The notes beneath the pieces were generated by a model. That model searched no databases. It was given only the letters and a program-made list of their open reading frames with translations, and was not told where the DNA came from. A DNA stretch of 64,000 bases from Brassica napus. Taxonomy: Eukaryota; Streptophyta; Magnoliopsida; Brassicales; Brassicaceae. Where the stretch lies: assembly GCF_020379485.1 (NCBI RefSeq), contig NC_063436.1:12913389-12977388 (forward strand). The letters are read 5' to 3'. Shown piece by piece: positions 48,749 through 60,596 of the stretch. Position 1 is the first letter of the stretch. Each line of letters starts with the position of its first letter. The translations under genes and the position numbers were made by a program.

Positions 48749-51272
48749 ATCTGAAAAGCATGCAATTTTGACAAAGCAGGATACAAAACTATTTTCAATT
48801 CTCTTCTATATTGTATTTCGGCTATATGTGTATGGTAACTTCCTTGGAATATTTATAGCGGGTATCCAATTATTATATTGTTTTAAACTTTTTGTTTTTA
48901 TTATCACTGAAAAGCATTTGATAATCCACACATTTTCTGGTCAGCAAATAGTCCATACATAATGAGCTGGATGACCGTGGTTTCTTTTAGCTACATACGA
49001 TAATGAACTCTTTGGAACGTTTTGATTTAAAATGAACTTCTCTTCGTTCATCGACATCAATTATCGATTAGTGTTACTAAAATTTATTACTACTTACATT
49101 ACTCGTTCATGTTAGATATAAATACATATTTGTTTAATTATGTGTCTACGATTAACTAAAATGTATAAGAAATCTAAGATTAACTAAAATTAACTTTTTG
49201 TGTACATATATAACATGGACATGTTAAATCGAATTTGTGTACTGTCTGCGGGAAGACATGTGGTTGGAGATGTAAGTGTACTGGCAAGTGCGTGGTGATG
49301 TGGAAGGATATGAACATGCCAGCGAGGTGGAATTCACATGGTACATAGGGGCGATCTATCTCGTTGAAAAGGGTAAAGTCCCATTTAATGAGAAGAATTG
49401 GTGGCAGCAGAAGAGCAACGCTCTCAAGTGTTTTTTAACACACATCATACTATTTAAGCGTCCGCCCTTTACACGTGTATCATGTATATGCAATTTGTTT
49501 TGTTTTTGTTCTCTTCTCTTTTCTCCAAAAAGAATTTGAATCCAGACAAGTGTTTTGAATAGAGACAAAATGAATCTTATTGTACAAGAACAGTTTTGAC
49601 ATTTATCAAATTATGCAAGGAAGAGCCCTATAAATTTTATGTAAAAGATTAACTTAGAAACAGTATTATTATATAGTATTAAAAATAAATATTAATACAT
49701 TTTATAAAATTTGGTTTTTTTTGTAATTAGATGCCCAAATTCATCTATCAAACATGTATATCAAGTTCTATAAACGTAGTCTTTAAATTAACAGTGTTCA
49801 TAGTTGATTCAAAATTTGTTTGAAACATACTCAGTCACATATACAATTTTATATATTTAAAATTATTTATGTAGTAATGAATATATAGAAAAAGAATAAG
49901 GAAAATTATAAATTGTTTTAGAACTCATACAAATAGTTTATCAGTCTTTAAAATATTTTATTTTTTTATAAATGATTAAAAGTTTATGACTAATATTATA
50001 ATTTTTAGAAAAACATTCAATCTTCGTTTTCCGAACTTATAGATGATTTTATTATGCTTTATAAGTGATTTATAAAGATTTTAAAATTTTCTATCTGCAT
50101 TTATAATCATCTCTTATAATTCTTTGTGAAATTTTTATAATTAATTTTACAAGATTTTATAAATAATATTTAAAATATTTATCCATTTTAGTTATTTTGT
50201 AAAATTTTCTAAACTTTTAATAAATTAGTTTATAAGATTTTAGTGAAAATACCTCTCAACTAATTCTTTTAATTTATATCCAAAATTGACATAATTATAG
50301 ATATAGGGTAACATATATATAATTGTTTGTAAGTAAAGTTTATTATGTTAAAATATTAGTTACAAATTTATTTTCTGATTCAAAAACAACTACAAGATTT
50401 TAACAATAAAAATTTTAAGCAATTAACTATGTAATAATTTTTATACTTGCCGGTCCTCAAACATATGTTTTACCAACACATGATACACATCTGAACAAAG
50501 AAATGTATAGTATATCTTTAAACCGTTAAATTTATAATCTTAACACCAAAATATTTTGATTACTAAAAAGTGTTTTAGATTTAGAAACCAGCTTTGTTGT
50601 AACCAAAATTTCATTCATGAATGATATTTACAATTTAACAAAAAAAAAACTCTTTTTCTTTTGTCACAACGAAATTCATTCACTAAAATGGGTCGAGGCC
50701 CAAAACCAAACAAGAGTTAACCCACTGGAGGATTTGCTATAGACACATACGAAAACACTTTTTAGCTAAAGCATCCGAGAGAAAGTTTTCATATCGTGAG
50801 ATATGAGAGAAACAGAAAGAACTAAAGCCGGATGAGATTGATCGGATGTCACGGACTCACAGATGATTTGTCCCAAGCTGCGTCCTTCTTACATGATATT
50901 TGGTTGTTGAATATCGATGTGTCTGTGGGATTACACACTTGAAGATGAAGCTTGATCGATAGTCACATAATCAGCGGACGGTTTCTTGTTTCCCTTCACA
51001 TTCGAAGATGAAGCTTGATCCATCTTAGAACCAACAAATATACTTCTACCAAAGCCCATATTACTAATCGATCACACACAACGAATCTAGCGATACTGCC
51101 AAGAAAATCGAATAAACATTCTAATTCATCAAATAAAAATTAATGTGTGATTCATCTAAGTACAAGCATTCACATTGGTCCTTCAACCATCAATGCTTGT
51201 TTATTTCAGTAGCTGTAACGAAACCATAAGATGGAGGAGTAGATACAAACAAAGAAACGAACTAGTGAAAGA
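48749..51272. other. Intergenic region between GASA and mTERF genes
   Basis: The GASA promoter lies just above 48749. A short stretch 49230-49560 is less AT-rich but has no recognisable domain. The stretch 49560-50640 is AT-rich and featureless. The stretch 50650-51060 has two copies of GAAGATGAAGCTTGATC (about 50943 and 51005) and, read on the minus strand, a GGGCCTCGACCCATTTTAGTG end that looks like a retroposon 3' tail; this is tentative. Confidence 0.5.
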
Positions 51273-51984
51273 CTAAAACCGAACCCAACACCGAGTACAC
51301 TGAGCAATACAATCTCCTTTACAATCCACATTGTACCCCAACACTTTCGGGTTCCGAAGCAACAGACTTCGCAGCGACTTACCCGTAATCCCCCATTGAT
51401 TTTCCAAGATCCCAATGTTGGGTTTCATCTCTTCTTCTAAGCTGCAACCAAGTACTTCCGGGAACTTCTTCAGCACTTTGTGTACATCTTCGTCTGACAA
51501 ACCGAGACCTCTAAGGAACTCAAGCACATGATTCAAGGCTTCCACCTTTGGATTCTCCTTCACTCGCTCTTCTGTCCAGTAGGGCGAGTGGATATGACCA
51601 AACGCTTTTCCTAGTATCTTGTCTTGCTCCTCTACGCTGAAATCAAAACGAGACAGAGCTTCTTTGCATTCTTCCCATGTCTTCGGCTCATCACCAGAGG
51701 TTTCCACTTGCGTTGGTGAACAGACCACTATCCACTTGTTTCGTGGGCCACGAGATGTCCTTACTCCTCCAGCCACACCATGATATGACAAGTTCAGTCT
51801 CAATGGTAGAACACTACTAGTGCATGTTACAGAATCACCCTGCGAAACAAAAGCAATGTATGTCAAAAGGGATTTAAGAAAAGACCGCGAGAGGATTGTT
51901 AGCTCGATTACGTACTGCAGAGTGTCGAAAGCATTTGGCAGGACCCAATGTAGCCAAAGGGGAAGCTAAGGAGCTTCCTAACAT
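51273..51984 (-). CDS. mTERF-family organelle protein, short form
   Basis: Two coding exons, 51984-51916 and 51839-51273, in phase, give 211 residues. The ATG at 51984 starts MLGSSLASPLATLGPAKCFRH, a Ser/Ala/Arg-rich, acid-poor N terminus consistent with a chloroplast or mitochondrial transit peptide. mTERF-type helical repeats appear in the C-terminal half: LGLSDEDVHKVLKKFPEVLG, then GITGKSLRSLLLRNPKVLGY, each ending in the proline-containing motif of the family. mTERF proteins bind organellar nucleic acid. Only about two repeats are present, against many in full-length members, and the end NVDCKGDCIAQCTRCW is Cys-rich. This fits AT4G09620, annotated as mTERF family, from memory. 5' UTR exons probably lie near 52400-52620. 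Confidence 0.8.
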
Positions 51985-53364
51985 CTCCTGTTTCAGTAAA
52001 CCAAAGAAATTCCAAAATAAATCAGTAACTCGATGCACAACAAATGTTGGTATCAATTGGTATAGCAAGATAAGTGCAAGCTAATAGTAACCTAAGAGGT
52101 GAAAGTCCTCGACCACAAATGGGCTTTGAACAACCATTCAAATCTAAGTGGAAGCATACTTAAAACATTGTTAACCAAAGCTCCCACATCAAAGGACAAA
52201 ACATGCACGAACATAATCTAAAACAGAACTGATGAACAGAATCATTCTTCTCAGTTTCATAGAATCTAACACAATAGCAACACTAGCCGACAAAATTAGA
52301 TTTGTGTTTAAAGCAATTCAGAAGCCTTTTGTAATTAAAAAAAAAATCCCAAATTTCGGGAAACCGTAAAACTCAGAACTAATTGGATTCAAGAATCTAA
52401 CTTTCCAAAAAGTACAGAATTGAGATTGAATCGACGATCGATAACATCAACGACGCAAGTCAGAGGCTATTCATGATCGGAGACCTGGACTGCGAAGAAA
52501 CTATAAACTGGGTCGCGGGCGAACCAGAAACAAACACTGAGTCAGATATGAAACCGTTGGTATAGAGAAGGTTAGGTGAACAGGTAAGAGAAGAAGGAAG
52601 AACCAAGCATTGTTTGGTTCAGAGAAAAGAAAGGTCGCTTTCTGAAATTGCGTCTTTATGCTGTATCCAACAGTCAACTGACACCAGAAACGTTAATAGT
52701 GTTTTCAAAACAATTTTAGACCGGCTGGTTCAACCGATTTAATTGTGATCCAGACCCCAATCCGGTTATGTTTTCAATTTATACCAATACGCAACGACCT
52801 TGTATTAGTTTGAAAAATTTCCTATAATAGCTCTTTTTAATTTATTTTCATAAAAAAAAAATTAGAAGAGAAAAATATACAGTTGTTCAAAAAAAAAGAA
52901 TGAAAAATATATAATTGTACTGGGTCATATTCTAAACTAGGTAGAGATCTGCTTGTTGTGAATGGTGAAATTATAGCGACATTAATATAAATATGTAGAA
53001 TAGTGATGGATTTTTTTGCTATGGTTACTTTCTTGATTTAATTCTTTTTTTGGTTTTTGGCCCCGAAAAGAATTAGAGGCATCCGAAAACAGAATTCAAG
53101 AGAAAGAGAAAGAAATAGAGATAGAGATAGATACCAAACTAGTTAGCAAACAAAGAGTGTGTTTTTGCTTTGATTAATATTTTATTCAAATTTCTCTTTG
53201 ATAGTGGATAACAGAAGATAAGTTTTGGTATTTAATTTAGTCAAATTCTGAAGCACAAAGTGTTAAAATTATAATAGATATATCATATACTGGTTCGTAA
53301 AATCTCTGAGATACAACAAGTTTCAAGCCATAAACAATCGTAAAATCTCTGAGGTAAAATGGTA
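51985..53364. other. 5' region of the mTERF gene and spacer
   Basis: This includes likely leader intron(s) and a GC-richer 52430-52640 stretch, probably the first non-coding exon. No independent gene is seen between 52650 and 53364. Confidence 0.5.
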
Positions 53365-53618
53365 CTCTCTCCGTTTTTAGTTGTTTTACAGAAATTTTTA
53401 TGTTTCAAATTATATGACATTTTCGGTTTTTTATGTAAAATTTATTAACACTTAATGTTATATGATTAATGATAATATATCTTCTATTTTATTATTGGTT
53501 GATTTGTGGTTAGATAAATAATTAATGATGTTTTTATTTAGAAAATATAAAAAATTAATGAATTCTTATATTAAAAAAGACTTATATTAAAAAAGACTTA
53601 TATTAAAAACGAAGGGAG
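53365..53618. mobile_element. Stowaway-like MITE (254 bp)
   Basis: The ends are CTCTCTCCGTTTTTA on the left and, read on the minus strand, CTCCCTTCGTTTTTA on the right. Each is flanked by TA. CTCCCTCCGT is the familiar Stowaway/Tc1-mariner MITE terminus. The AAAAAAGACTTATATT unit is duplicated at 53573 and 53589. Confidence 0.8.
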
Positions 53619-53900
53619 TAGTAAGTAGCAATTAATGATGAAAAACCTTGAGAATTTGAATTTTAATTTTTAAAAAGAACAGAAAAGCAGAATAACTAAT
53701 TTATTTTGACTTTCTTGCTTCGACAATCTAATACCTACTCCGACGATCCACTTAGATACACAAATGCTCTAACATTTATCGTATTAAAATGTTGTTATCA
53801 ACTTCAATAATTCCTCGTTGCAAATCAAACGAGGGAAAAAACTATCCTCACCTAATTATATGCAGCTTTTTAAGGTCTCGCGATATTACTCGTCTATATA

Positions 53901-56900
53901 TCAATTGTTTTTATTTTTTTTTTGAACTTCATTTCATATTTAAATGCATAAGAAATAAAAACATACAGCCCATTGGGTAGTGTTTTTTGGTTAGCCAAAC
54001 CAGTAAAAAAAGACCCACAGCAAAAATTACAAGAGACTAATTTTGTGATAGCCCAGTTGGAGAGAAGCCCATAAGACCCAGATGGAGAATGATGTATTGG
54101 TGGAAAACAGAAAGTCGTTGATCAACATCGATGATGTCGAAGTCGTGCGTAGAGAGTTTTCATTGCAGCCACTGCTGCATCATCTTGGAAGAAAGCGTAG
54201 GGTTTGCCTCTCGGTAGCTAAGAATCCGGTCCTTAATCTGTCGGTCCAATAGTCTGCTGATCGTTTCCACTGATCGTAAAGAATTCCGATGCAAGCGTCC
54301 GTTCCTTTCCTGCCAAATCCAATAAATGCAGCATTGCCAGCAGAGAAGGATAAGTCTACCACGCCAATTTTGACTCCGGTATCTTTGAAGTTGTTCAAGA
54401 ACAGACGACCATGTCCTCTCCGGTGTCAAACCACATCGCTGGCAGAGTCTAGACCATAAGTCCCAAGCGTAACAGCAGGAGAAGAAAAGGTGATCACGCG
54501 ATTCAGAGGCTAAGTTGCAGAGCAAGCAGTTTGGAGAAGTTTGCAAGCCCCAGCTAAGTAGACGGTCCTTAGTAGGACACCTGTTTAGTACAAAAAGCCA
54601 GCAGAGGAAGGAGTGTTTCGGTATTCCTCCTGCAATCCAAACAATATGGTCCCAAGGTACTGTAGCTCCTTGCCCATATAAAATATTGTAAACCTGACCC
54701 GTTGAGTACGTAGAGCTTATTTTGCCTTCCAATTCCCATTCATAGGAATCCTCAGTTTCTGTTAAAGCGAGAGTAGTGAGGTGCGCTTGAAGGTTCAGCT
54801 GCTTCTCTGATCGAGCATGAGGGACGTCCCAGTTACCCTCACTGTACAAAGAAGAGAGTGTTGCATCTTTTGCTATCCTAATAGAGAAGTTAGAATCGTT
54901 ACAGAAGTAGTTCTGGAGATTTCCAAATGGTGACCAATTGTCTGACCAGAACCGACAGGTGATGCCATTACCAACTCTCAATTTTATCCAATCATAGACC
55001 ATACCTCGCATTTTGAGAATTTTATTCACTAACCATGAGTTCCGCGGGTTTGTCTGAATTGTCCAGAAACTATTGAGATTTCCATTTAGTACACTGTCCT
55101 TGAACCACGCTACCCAGACCGAGCCTGCTTGGAAGAAAAGAAGCCAAATAAGTTTCAGGATGCAGGCTTTATTCCAAGTGGTAAGACTCTTAACTCCCAA
55201 ACCCCCTTCTCTTTTGCTTTTTGTGACGACTTCCCAACTGACTCTTGCTGTGTGTCGCTCTTCAATGTTTCCTTTCCATAGGAAGAGACCACACAGCGAA
55301 TTGATGCGTTTTACACAGGCTGAAGGGAGCACAAAAGAGGAACACCAGAAGTTTGTAATTCCTGCAATCACTGTCTTGATAAGTTGAAGCCGTCCTGCGA
55401 AAGATAGAGATCTCACACTCCAAGAGCTGAATTTTCGCTTCACTTGCTGAATAAGACTTTCACAATTCTGTAGTGTCAGCTTCTTAGAACAGAGAGGGAC
55501 GCCTAGATATCGTACAGGAAGAGAGCCTTGGGGAAGACCAGTGGTGAATTGGATTAAGTTGCATTCTTCATCAGACAGACCAGAAGAGAAGAAGGATGAC
55601 TTCTGTATACTAACAGCTAATCCAGACCGAAGTTCAAACTCTCTAAGTACCTGAAGCACAGCCTGGAGAGACTCAATGGATCCATCCATAAAGATCAATA
55701 AGTCATCGGCGAAGCAGAGATGAGTTAGTTTAGCTGCCTCACAACGATGATGGTACTTAATCTTTAGATCACGAGCAGCATTGTTGAGCATAAGGGACAG
55801 GTTGTTGAGGGCAATGACAAACAGATAAGGGGAGAGAGGGTCACCTTGACGAAGACCTCTTCTACCCTTGAAGAAGCCATGTACCGCGCCATTGTATCCT
55901 AGTGTGAAGCTGGTTGAACAGACACAAGCTCGCAGGAGGCAAATGAATCTTTCCGGAAGACACATTCCAGCGAGGCAATTAAATAAGAAGTCCCAAGACA
56001 AGGTATCAAATGTTTTTGAAATATCCACTTTGATTGTTAATCTCCTCTGACCTGATCTTTTGTGGTAACCATTTATTAGCTCAGAAGCAAGGATCGTGTT
56101 CTCAACTAGGAGTCGCCCTTTCACGAAAGCAGTTTGATTTGGGACTATCAGAGATGACAAGATTGGCTTCAGGCGTTTAACAAGCATCCTCGAGATCGTC
56201 TTGTAGATTGTATTCAGACAAGATATCGGCCTGTAATCTTTGATAGAAGCAGCACCGTGAAACTTCGGGACTAGTGATAGGATAGCAGAGTTGGCAGCAG
56301 TAGGCAAATAAGAAGAAGTGAAGAACTGAGTGATGGAGGTCACCACTTCAGGTCCTACAATGTCCCAAGCTGCTTTATAAAATCCCGAAGTTAGTCCGTC
56401 AGGGCCGGGGGATTTGTTTGGGTTCAGCTTGAGAAGTGTACGGGTGATCTCTTCAGTAGTAGGAAGGCATATCATTTGTTGGCTCTCAACGGCAGGGCAG
56501 ATAAACGGTGATAGAATCTGGAACCAGTGTGGAGGCGAGTGCAGCACAGTAGCTGGAAGTAGAAGAGGTCCCAAGATGGATTGGAAGTGACTAACAGCAT
56601 GAACCGACATTTGCAACGGGTCCGAAATCAAATCACCAGAAGGTAAGAGAAAGCTTCTGATAGCATTGTAGTTCAGCCTAACTTGGACCACTCGAAAGAA
56701 GTAAGCAGTATTTTGGTCTCCTTCCTTCAACCAATTTATTCGTGACCTTTGTCTGTAGTAGCTCTCCTCAATGCTTCTTAGGAACTGCCACTTTTGTAAT
56801 AACTCTTTTTCTTTTTCAAACAACGCAGTGGATGGCGACCATAGAGATTGTACCTGCACATCTTGCAACAAAAGGTTAGCCTCACTCACTCTCTTTTGTA

Positions 56901-57220
56901 TTTGTGAAAAATTATTCTTATTTAAAAGTTTTAACTCCCTCTTGATTTGCTTTTGCTTCCAGCATAGGTCCGTGAGGTTAGTCACTAGGCTGCTTCCGGC
57001 CTCATTCCAAGCTTGCATTACCACTTGATGAAAGTCAGGATGCTTGGTAAGGTAATTGTAGAATTTAAAAGGTTTGGTACCAGAGGAAGGGATTCTAAAA
57101 GCAAGATCAACAACACAGGGACAATGGTCAGAGAAGAGAGGAGGCAGGAATAACGAGGTACAATTTGGGAATAGGTTTAGGATGGGGCTGGATATGAGGA
57201 GACGATCAATTGTTTTTATT
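53901..57220 (-). mobile_element. Young 5'-truncated LINE with 15-bp target-site duplication
   Basis: TCAATTGTTTTTATT occurs at 53901-53915 and 57206-57220 and defines the insertion, 53916-57205. The left copy is followed by a T-run, i.e. the poly(A) tail of a minus-strand element. The 3' UTR is at 53924-54159 and a long open frame fills the rest. The 5' end falls inside the endonuclease domain, as is usual for truncated target-primed reverse transcription. Identical flanks and an unbroken frame point to a recent event. Confidence 0.9.
54160..57205 (-). pseudogene. LINE ORF2 protein: endonuclease end, reverse transcriptase, zf-RVT
   Basis: About 1015 residues of uninterrupted coding sequence enter the element at DRLLISSPILNLFPN, the tail of the apurinic endonuclease, with its SDHCP motif. 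The reverse transcriptase follows (NKSPGPDGLTSGFYK, RPISCLNTIYK, LRQGDPLSPYLFVI, active site FADDLLIFMDG), then a zinc-binding zf-RVT domain (HSFLCWLFVLNRCPTKDR) and a C-terminal tail. ORF1 and most of the endonuclease are missing, so the copy cannot move by itself. The frame extends upstream into flanking DNA by chance. No internal stop or frameshift was noted. Confidence 0.92.
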
Positions 57221-57322
57221 GAAGAAAAGAATGACAAAATGGTTTACTTTAACGTGTTTTTGGTCCCACTGGTCGTAAAAACTTCTACACCGTAATATAT
57301 AAAAACTAAAATTTTACAAAAT

Positions 57323-57515
57323 TTCACAAAAATGTAAGTTCTTTTCACACATTCTTCGCAGAGCCGCAGACAATAGTACAGCTGACTCTCTTGTAAAGAG
57401 AGCTATGAACCTGCCTTGTGATGTGTAAAACTCCTTTCACAAAAATGTAAGTTCTTTTCACAGATTCCTCGCCGACAACTGACTCTTCCGAACCTGCCTT
57501 GTGATGTGTAAAACT
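57323..57515. repeat. Imperfect tandem repeat, ~113-bp offset, upstream of the receptor kinase
   Basis: TTCACAAAAATGTAAGTTCT at 57323 recurs at 57436, and both copies end with AACCTGCCTTGTGATGTG and TAAAACTC. It sits about 190-380 bases before the start codon of the lectin kinase, so it may alter its promoter. Confidence 0.85.
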
Positions 57516-57594
57516 CTTTTTCAATATTAAGCATTTGTCGACGTTCAAAAAAAAAAAAAAAATTTACAAAAAAATATCCAAAATTCAACCAAAT

Positions 57595-57605
57595 ACTATA
57601 AAAGG
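57595..57605 (+). promoter_or_regulatory. Candidate TATA box of the lectin receptor kinase
   Basis: A CTATAAAAGG motif lies about 100 bases before the ATG at 57702, a plausible distance for a short leader. A second weaker CTATAAAG at 57661 is too near the start codon. Confidence 0.45.
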
Positions 57606-57701
57606 TTAAACATCTGTTTACTTACGCGCGCGTCCTTCTTTACTTTTCCATAGTTGGTTGCTATAAAGTGAGAGTGCGACATAGGAAACTACTGCACAAC
57701 A

Positions 57702-60029
57702 ATGGCCATAGCATTGACATTTCTTCGTCTTCTTCTTTCTCTCGATTTCTCTTCTTCTCTCTCAATACCACTCGGATCTACTCTTCACGCTTCTTCAGAT
57801 CGCAACCACTCATGGTATTCTCCTAACTCCGCCTTCTCTGTTTCCTTCATCCCCGCCGCAACTCCCGGCTCCTTCCTCTCCGCCGTCTTGTTTTCAAACA
57901 CTGTTCCTATCTGGTCACCCGGAACCGTAGACTCCGGCGGATCTCTCCGTCTCCTCCGTTCTGGCTCCCTCCGCCTCGCTAACTCCTCCGGCGCTACTGT
58001 TTGGGAGTCCGGCAGCGAAAACAAAGGAGTCACTTCCGCCTCTCTCGAAGATTCTGGAAACCTCGTCCTTCGGAGTCGGAGAAACACGACGGTTTGGTCT
58101 TCCTTTGCTCACCCGAGAAACGTCATCGTCCCGACACAGCCTTTCACCGTCGGTAAGTCTCTCCGGTCTGGTTCTTACTCGTTTCATCTTACGGAAGAAG
58201 GGAGTCTGAACCTTAAGTGGAACAACAGTATAGTTTACTGGAGCCAAGAGCTTATTAATATTAGTTCAAGTTCAAATCTCTCGTCGCCTAGTTTTGTATT
58301 GGAACGTAACGGAGTGGCGTCTATTTTCGACTCTAGCGTCGGCGTCGTGGTGGTTTCTGTTCGAAGCAGTGACTACGGAGAAGGAGAGGAGGGTGTGTTT
58401 AGGTTTTTGAAGCTGGAGGAAGATGGAAATTTGAGAATCTTTAGTGTCTCTAAAGGTGGTGAGATTCAGACACAGACTTGGGTTGCTGTCGCTGACCAGT
58501 GTCAAGTGTTTGGTTTCTGTGGGAACTTCGGGATTTGTAGATACGATGGTTTTGTTCCGACATGCGAGTGTCCCTCGGAGAATTTTGTTCCTATTGATGT
58601 GAACGACATGAGGAAAGGGTGTAAGAGAAAAGTGGAGCTTGAGGATTGTCGTGGCAACGAAGACATGCTTGATTTGAACAACACTAGGTTCTTGACATAC
58701 CCACCTGAATTGTCTACTCAACGTTTCACTCTAGGGACAGAGGCGTGCCGTGCTAATTGTCTTGCTGATAGTTTATGTTTTGCTTCTGTTTTAATGGCTG
58801 ATGGATCTGGTGTTTGTTTTCAAAAGCTTTCCGGTTTGGTTTCTGGTTATAAGAGCCCTTCGGTTCCGAGTACCTCTTCTTTAAAGGTTTGTAAACCAGT
58901 TTCACCGTACTCAACGGTGGAGAAAAGTGACGAACGGTTGCTAATCCGTGCGTTGATCATAGCTCTGGTTGTTATAGCCACGGTTCTTTGTCTGGTTGCG
59001 TTATTGGGAGCTTTGTGGTGGTGCTGCTGCAGAAATAGTCTTAAGTTTGGAGCTTTGTCATCTCACCACACTTTACTTGAGTACGCATCTAGTGCACCCA
59101 TGAGGTTCTCTTACAAGGAGCTGCAACGTTGCACCAAAGGTTTCAAGGAGAAGCTCGGTGCTGGAGGTTTTGGCGCTGTGTACAAAGGCGTGCTCGTTAA
59201 CAGGACCGCGGTTGCGGTGAAACGATTAGAGGGGATAGAGCAAGGAGAGAAGCAGTTTAGGACAGAGGTGGCCACCATAGGTAGCACACATCACTTGAAT
59301 TTGGTGAGATTGATAGGTTTCTGCTCACAAGGACGCCACAGGCTTCTTGTCTATGAGTTCATGAAGAATGGGTCGCTCGACAACTTCCTTTTCGCGGCAG
59401 AGTCTGGGAGATTGTTGAATTGGCAGTATCGGTTTTCTATCGCCCTTGGAACCGCTAAGGCGATTCTTTACCTCCATGAGGAGTGTTCTAATTGCATTGT
59501 ACACTGCGATATTAAACCTGAGAACATTCTCTTGGACGAAAACTTTAATGCCAAAGTGTCGGATTTTGGACTAGCTAAACTCATACCAAGCGACAAGAGA
59601 TACTGGAACATGAGCTGTGTCCGAGGAACCAGGGGATATCTAGCCCCAGAATGGGTTGCAAATCTTCCAATAACTTCAAACTCTGATGTCTACAGCTATG
59701 GAATGGTTCTGTTAGAGGTTGTGAGCGGAAGACGGAATTTTGAAATCTCAGACGAAACAAACCACAGGAAATTCTCTGACTGGGCATACGAAGAATTCGA
59801 CAAGGGTAACAGTAAAGTAATCTTAGACAAATGTCTTCAGAGAGATGAAACAGTCGATATGGAACAAGTGACGAGGATGGTTCAGGCCAGTTTCTGGTGC
59901 ATACAAAAGCATCCGTCTCAGAGGCCGTCTATGGGGAAAGTAGTGCAGATGTTAGAGGGAATAATAGAGATGGCCAAGCCATTGGCTCCAAATGCTTTAG
60001 CCGACATACGAGATACAGAAAATAGTTAG
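57702..60029 (+). CDS. G-type (B-lectin, SD-2) receptor-like kinase, AT1G34300-like
   Basis: Intronless plasma-membrane receptor kinase of 775 residues. Signal peptide 1-22; bulb-lectin domain about 28-150 and a second lectin-like stretch to about 250; EGF-like Cys cluster (CQVFGFCGNFGIC); PAN/apple-like region about 320-400 (CRANCLADSLCFASV). A transmembrane helix (RALIIALVVIATVLCLVALL) is followed by CCC. Kinase domain about 475-750: GAGGFGAVYKG, AVKRLEG, catalytic loop HCDIKPENILLD, DFGLAKL, GTRGYLAPEW. The catalytic loop has Cys in place of Arg, i.e. a non-RD kinase, as often found in innate-immunity receptors. Closest recalled protein is AT1G34300 (829 aa); this one lacks about 50 Ser-rich C-terminal residues. 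Ligand and role are unknown. Its location next to the chromosome-4-type block is unexpected and suggests a rearrangement or duplication. Confidence 0.93.
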   Translation: MAIALTFLRLLLSLDFSSSLSIPLGSTLHASSDRNHSWYSPNSAFSVSFIPAATPGSFLSAVLFSNTVPIWSPGTVDSGGSLRLLRSGSLRLANSSGATVWESGSENKGVTSASLEDSGNLVLRSRRNTTVWSSFAHPRNVIVPTQPFTVGKSLRSGSYSFHLTEEGSLNLKWNNSIVYWSQELINISSSSNLSSPSFVLERNGVASIFDSSVGVVVVSVRSSDYGEGEEGVFRFLKLEEDGNLRIFSVSKGGEIQTQTWVAVADQCQVFGFCGNFGICRYDGFVPTCECPSENFVPIDVNDMRKGCKRKVELEDCRGNEDMLDLNNTRFLTYPPELSTQRFTLGTEACRANCLADSLCFASVLMADGSGVCFQKLSGLVSGYKSPSVPSTSSLKVCKPVSPYSTVEKSDERLLIRALIIALVVIATVLCLVALLGALWWCCCRNSLKFGALSSHHTLLEYASSAPMRFSYKELQRCTKGFKEKLGAGGFGAVYKGVLVNRTAVAVKRLEGIEQGEKQFRTEVATIGSTHHLNLVRLIGFCSQGRHRLLVYEFMKNGSLDNFLFAAESGRLLNWQYRFSIALGTAKAILYLHEECSNCIVHCDIKPENILLDENFNAKVSDFGLAKLIPSDKRYWNMSCVRGTRGYLAPEWVANLPITSNSDVYSYGMVLLEVVSGRRNFEISDETNHRKFSDWAYEEFDKGNSKVILDKCLQRDETVDMEQVTRMVQASFWCIQKHPSQRPSMGKVVQMLEGIIEMAKPLAPNALADIRDTENS

Positions 60030-60331
60030 AACCACGCGTTGTTTTCTTGAGCAGTGTTTCAGCGTTGGTTGCATTATCTCAGCTTCCCTTCTTCGTCTTT
60101 GTCCTCACAAACTGCTGTAAGTAATGGGAGCTTTTTGTTTTTGTTTATGATTACGTCATTTAGATAGAACTTCAATATTTATTTGCATCCTTTTGTTTCT
60201 GGTTGGTTCTGATGTGTGTGTATATATCACCTAATGAGAACGTCTGCATTCAATTCGTTACATGATCGCTGAATAGTGATCAAACGCTTAAACCAACACC
60301 TCAGGATAGCATGAGTCGTTTAGGTATAAAC
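60030..60331 (+). other. 3' UTR and downstream flank of the lectin kinase
   Basis: T-rich sequence after the stop codon, with possible 3' processing signals and no other feature seen. Confidence 0.5.
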
Positions 60332-60344
60332 AGTTGACGAATCT

Positions 60345-60480
60345 TTTTTTTTTTGATCAACTGAATTATATTAAGAAAGAACTAGAAAAGGGTTCAGCCC
60401 ATTACAAAGTCCATATCATTGGGTAATACTAAACGGCCCAAAGAGAGGTCCAGAGCAGATGGGGATGACGCAAGATAAAT
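60345..60480 (-). mobile_element. 136-bp retroposon insertion with 13-bp target-site duplication
   Basis: AGTTGACGAATCT occurs at 60332-60344 and 60481-60493. The left copy is followed by a T-run (poly(A) tail of a minus-strand insertion). The short body (GATCAACTGAATTATATTAAG and TTCAGCCCATTACAAAG) resembles the 3' end of a plant LINE; it is a severely 5'-truncated copy. Confidence 0.85.
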
Positions 60481-60596
60481 AGTTGACGAATCTAGTGGTT
60501 AAAAAAATACAGAACCAATTTTTTCCTAAGAAAAAGAAAGTTTTTTTTCCTAAGAAAAAGAAAGCTATGACATTTATTCCCCCAATATACAAATGT

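Noticed and set aside
49276..49539. 87-residue frame near the GASA promoter
   Set aside because: No recognised domain, homologue or splice support.
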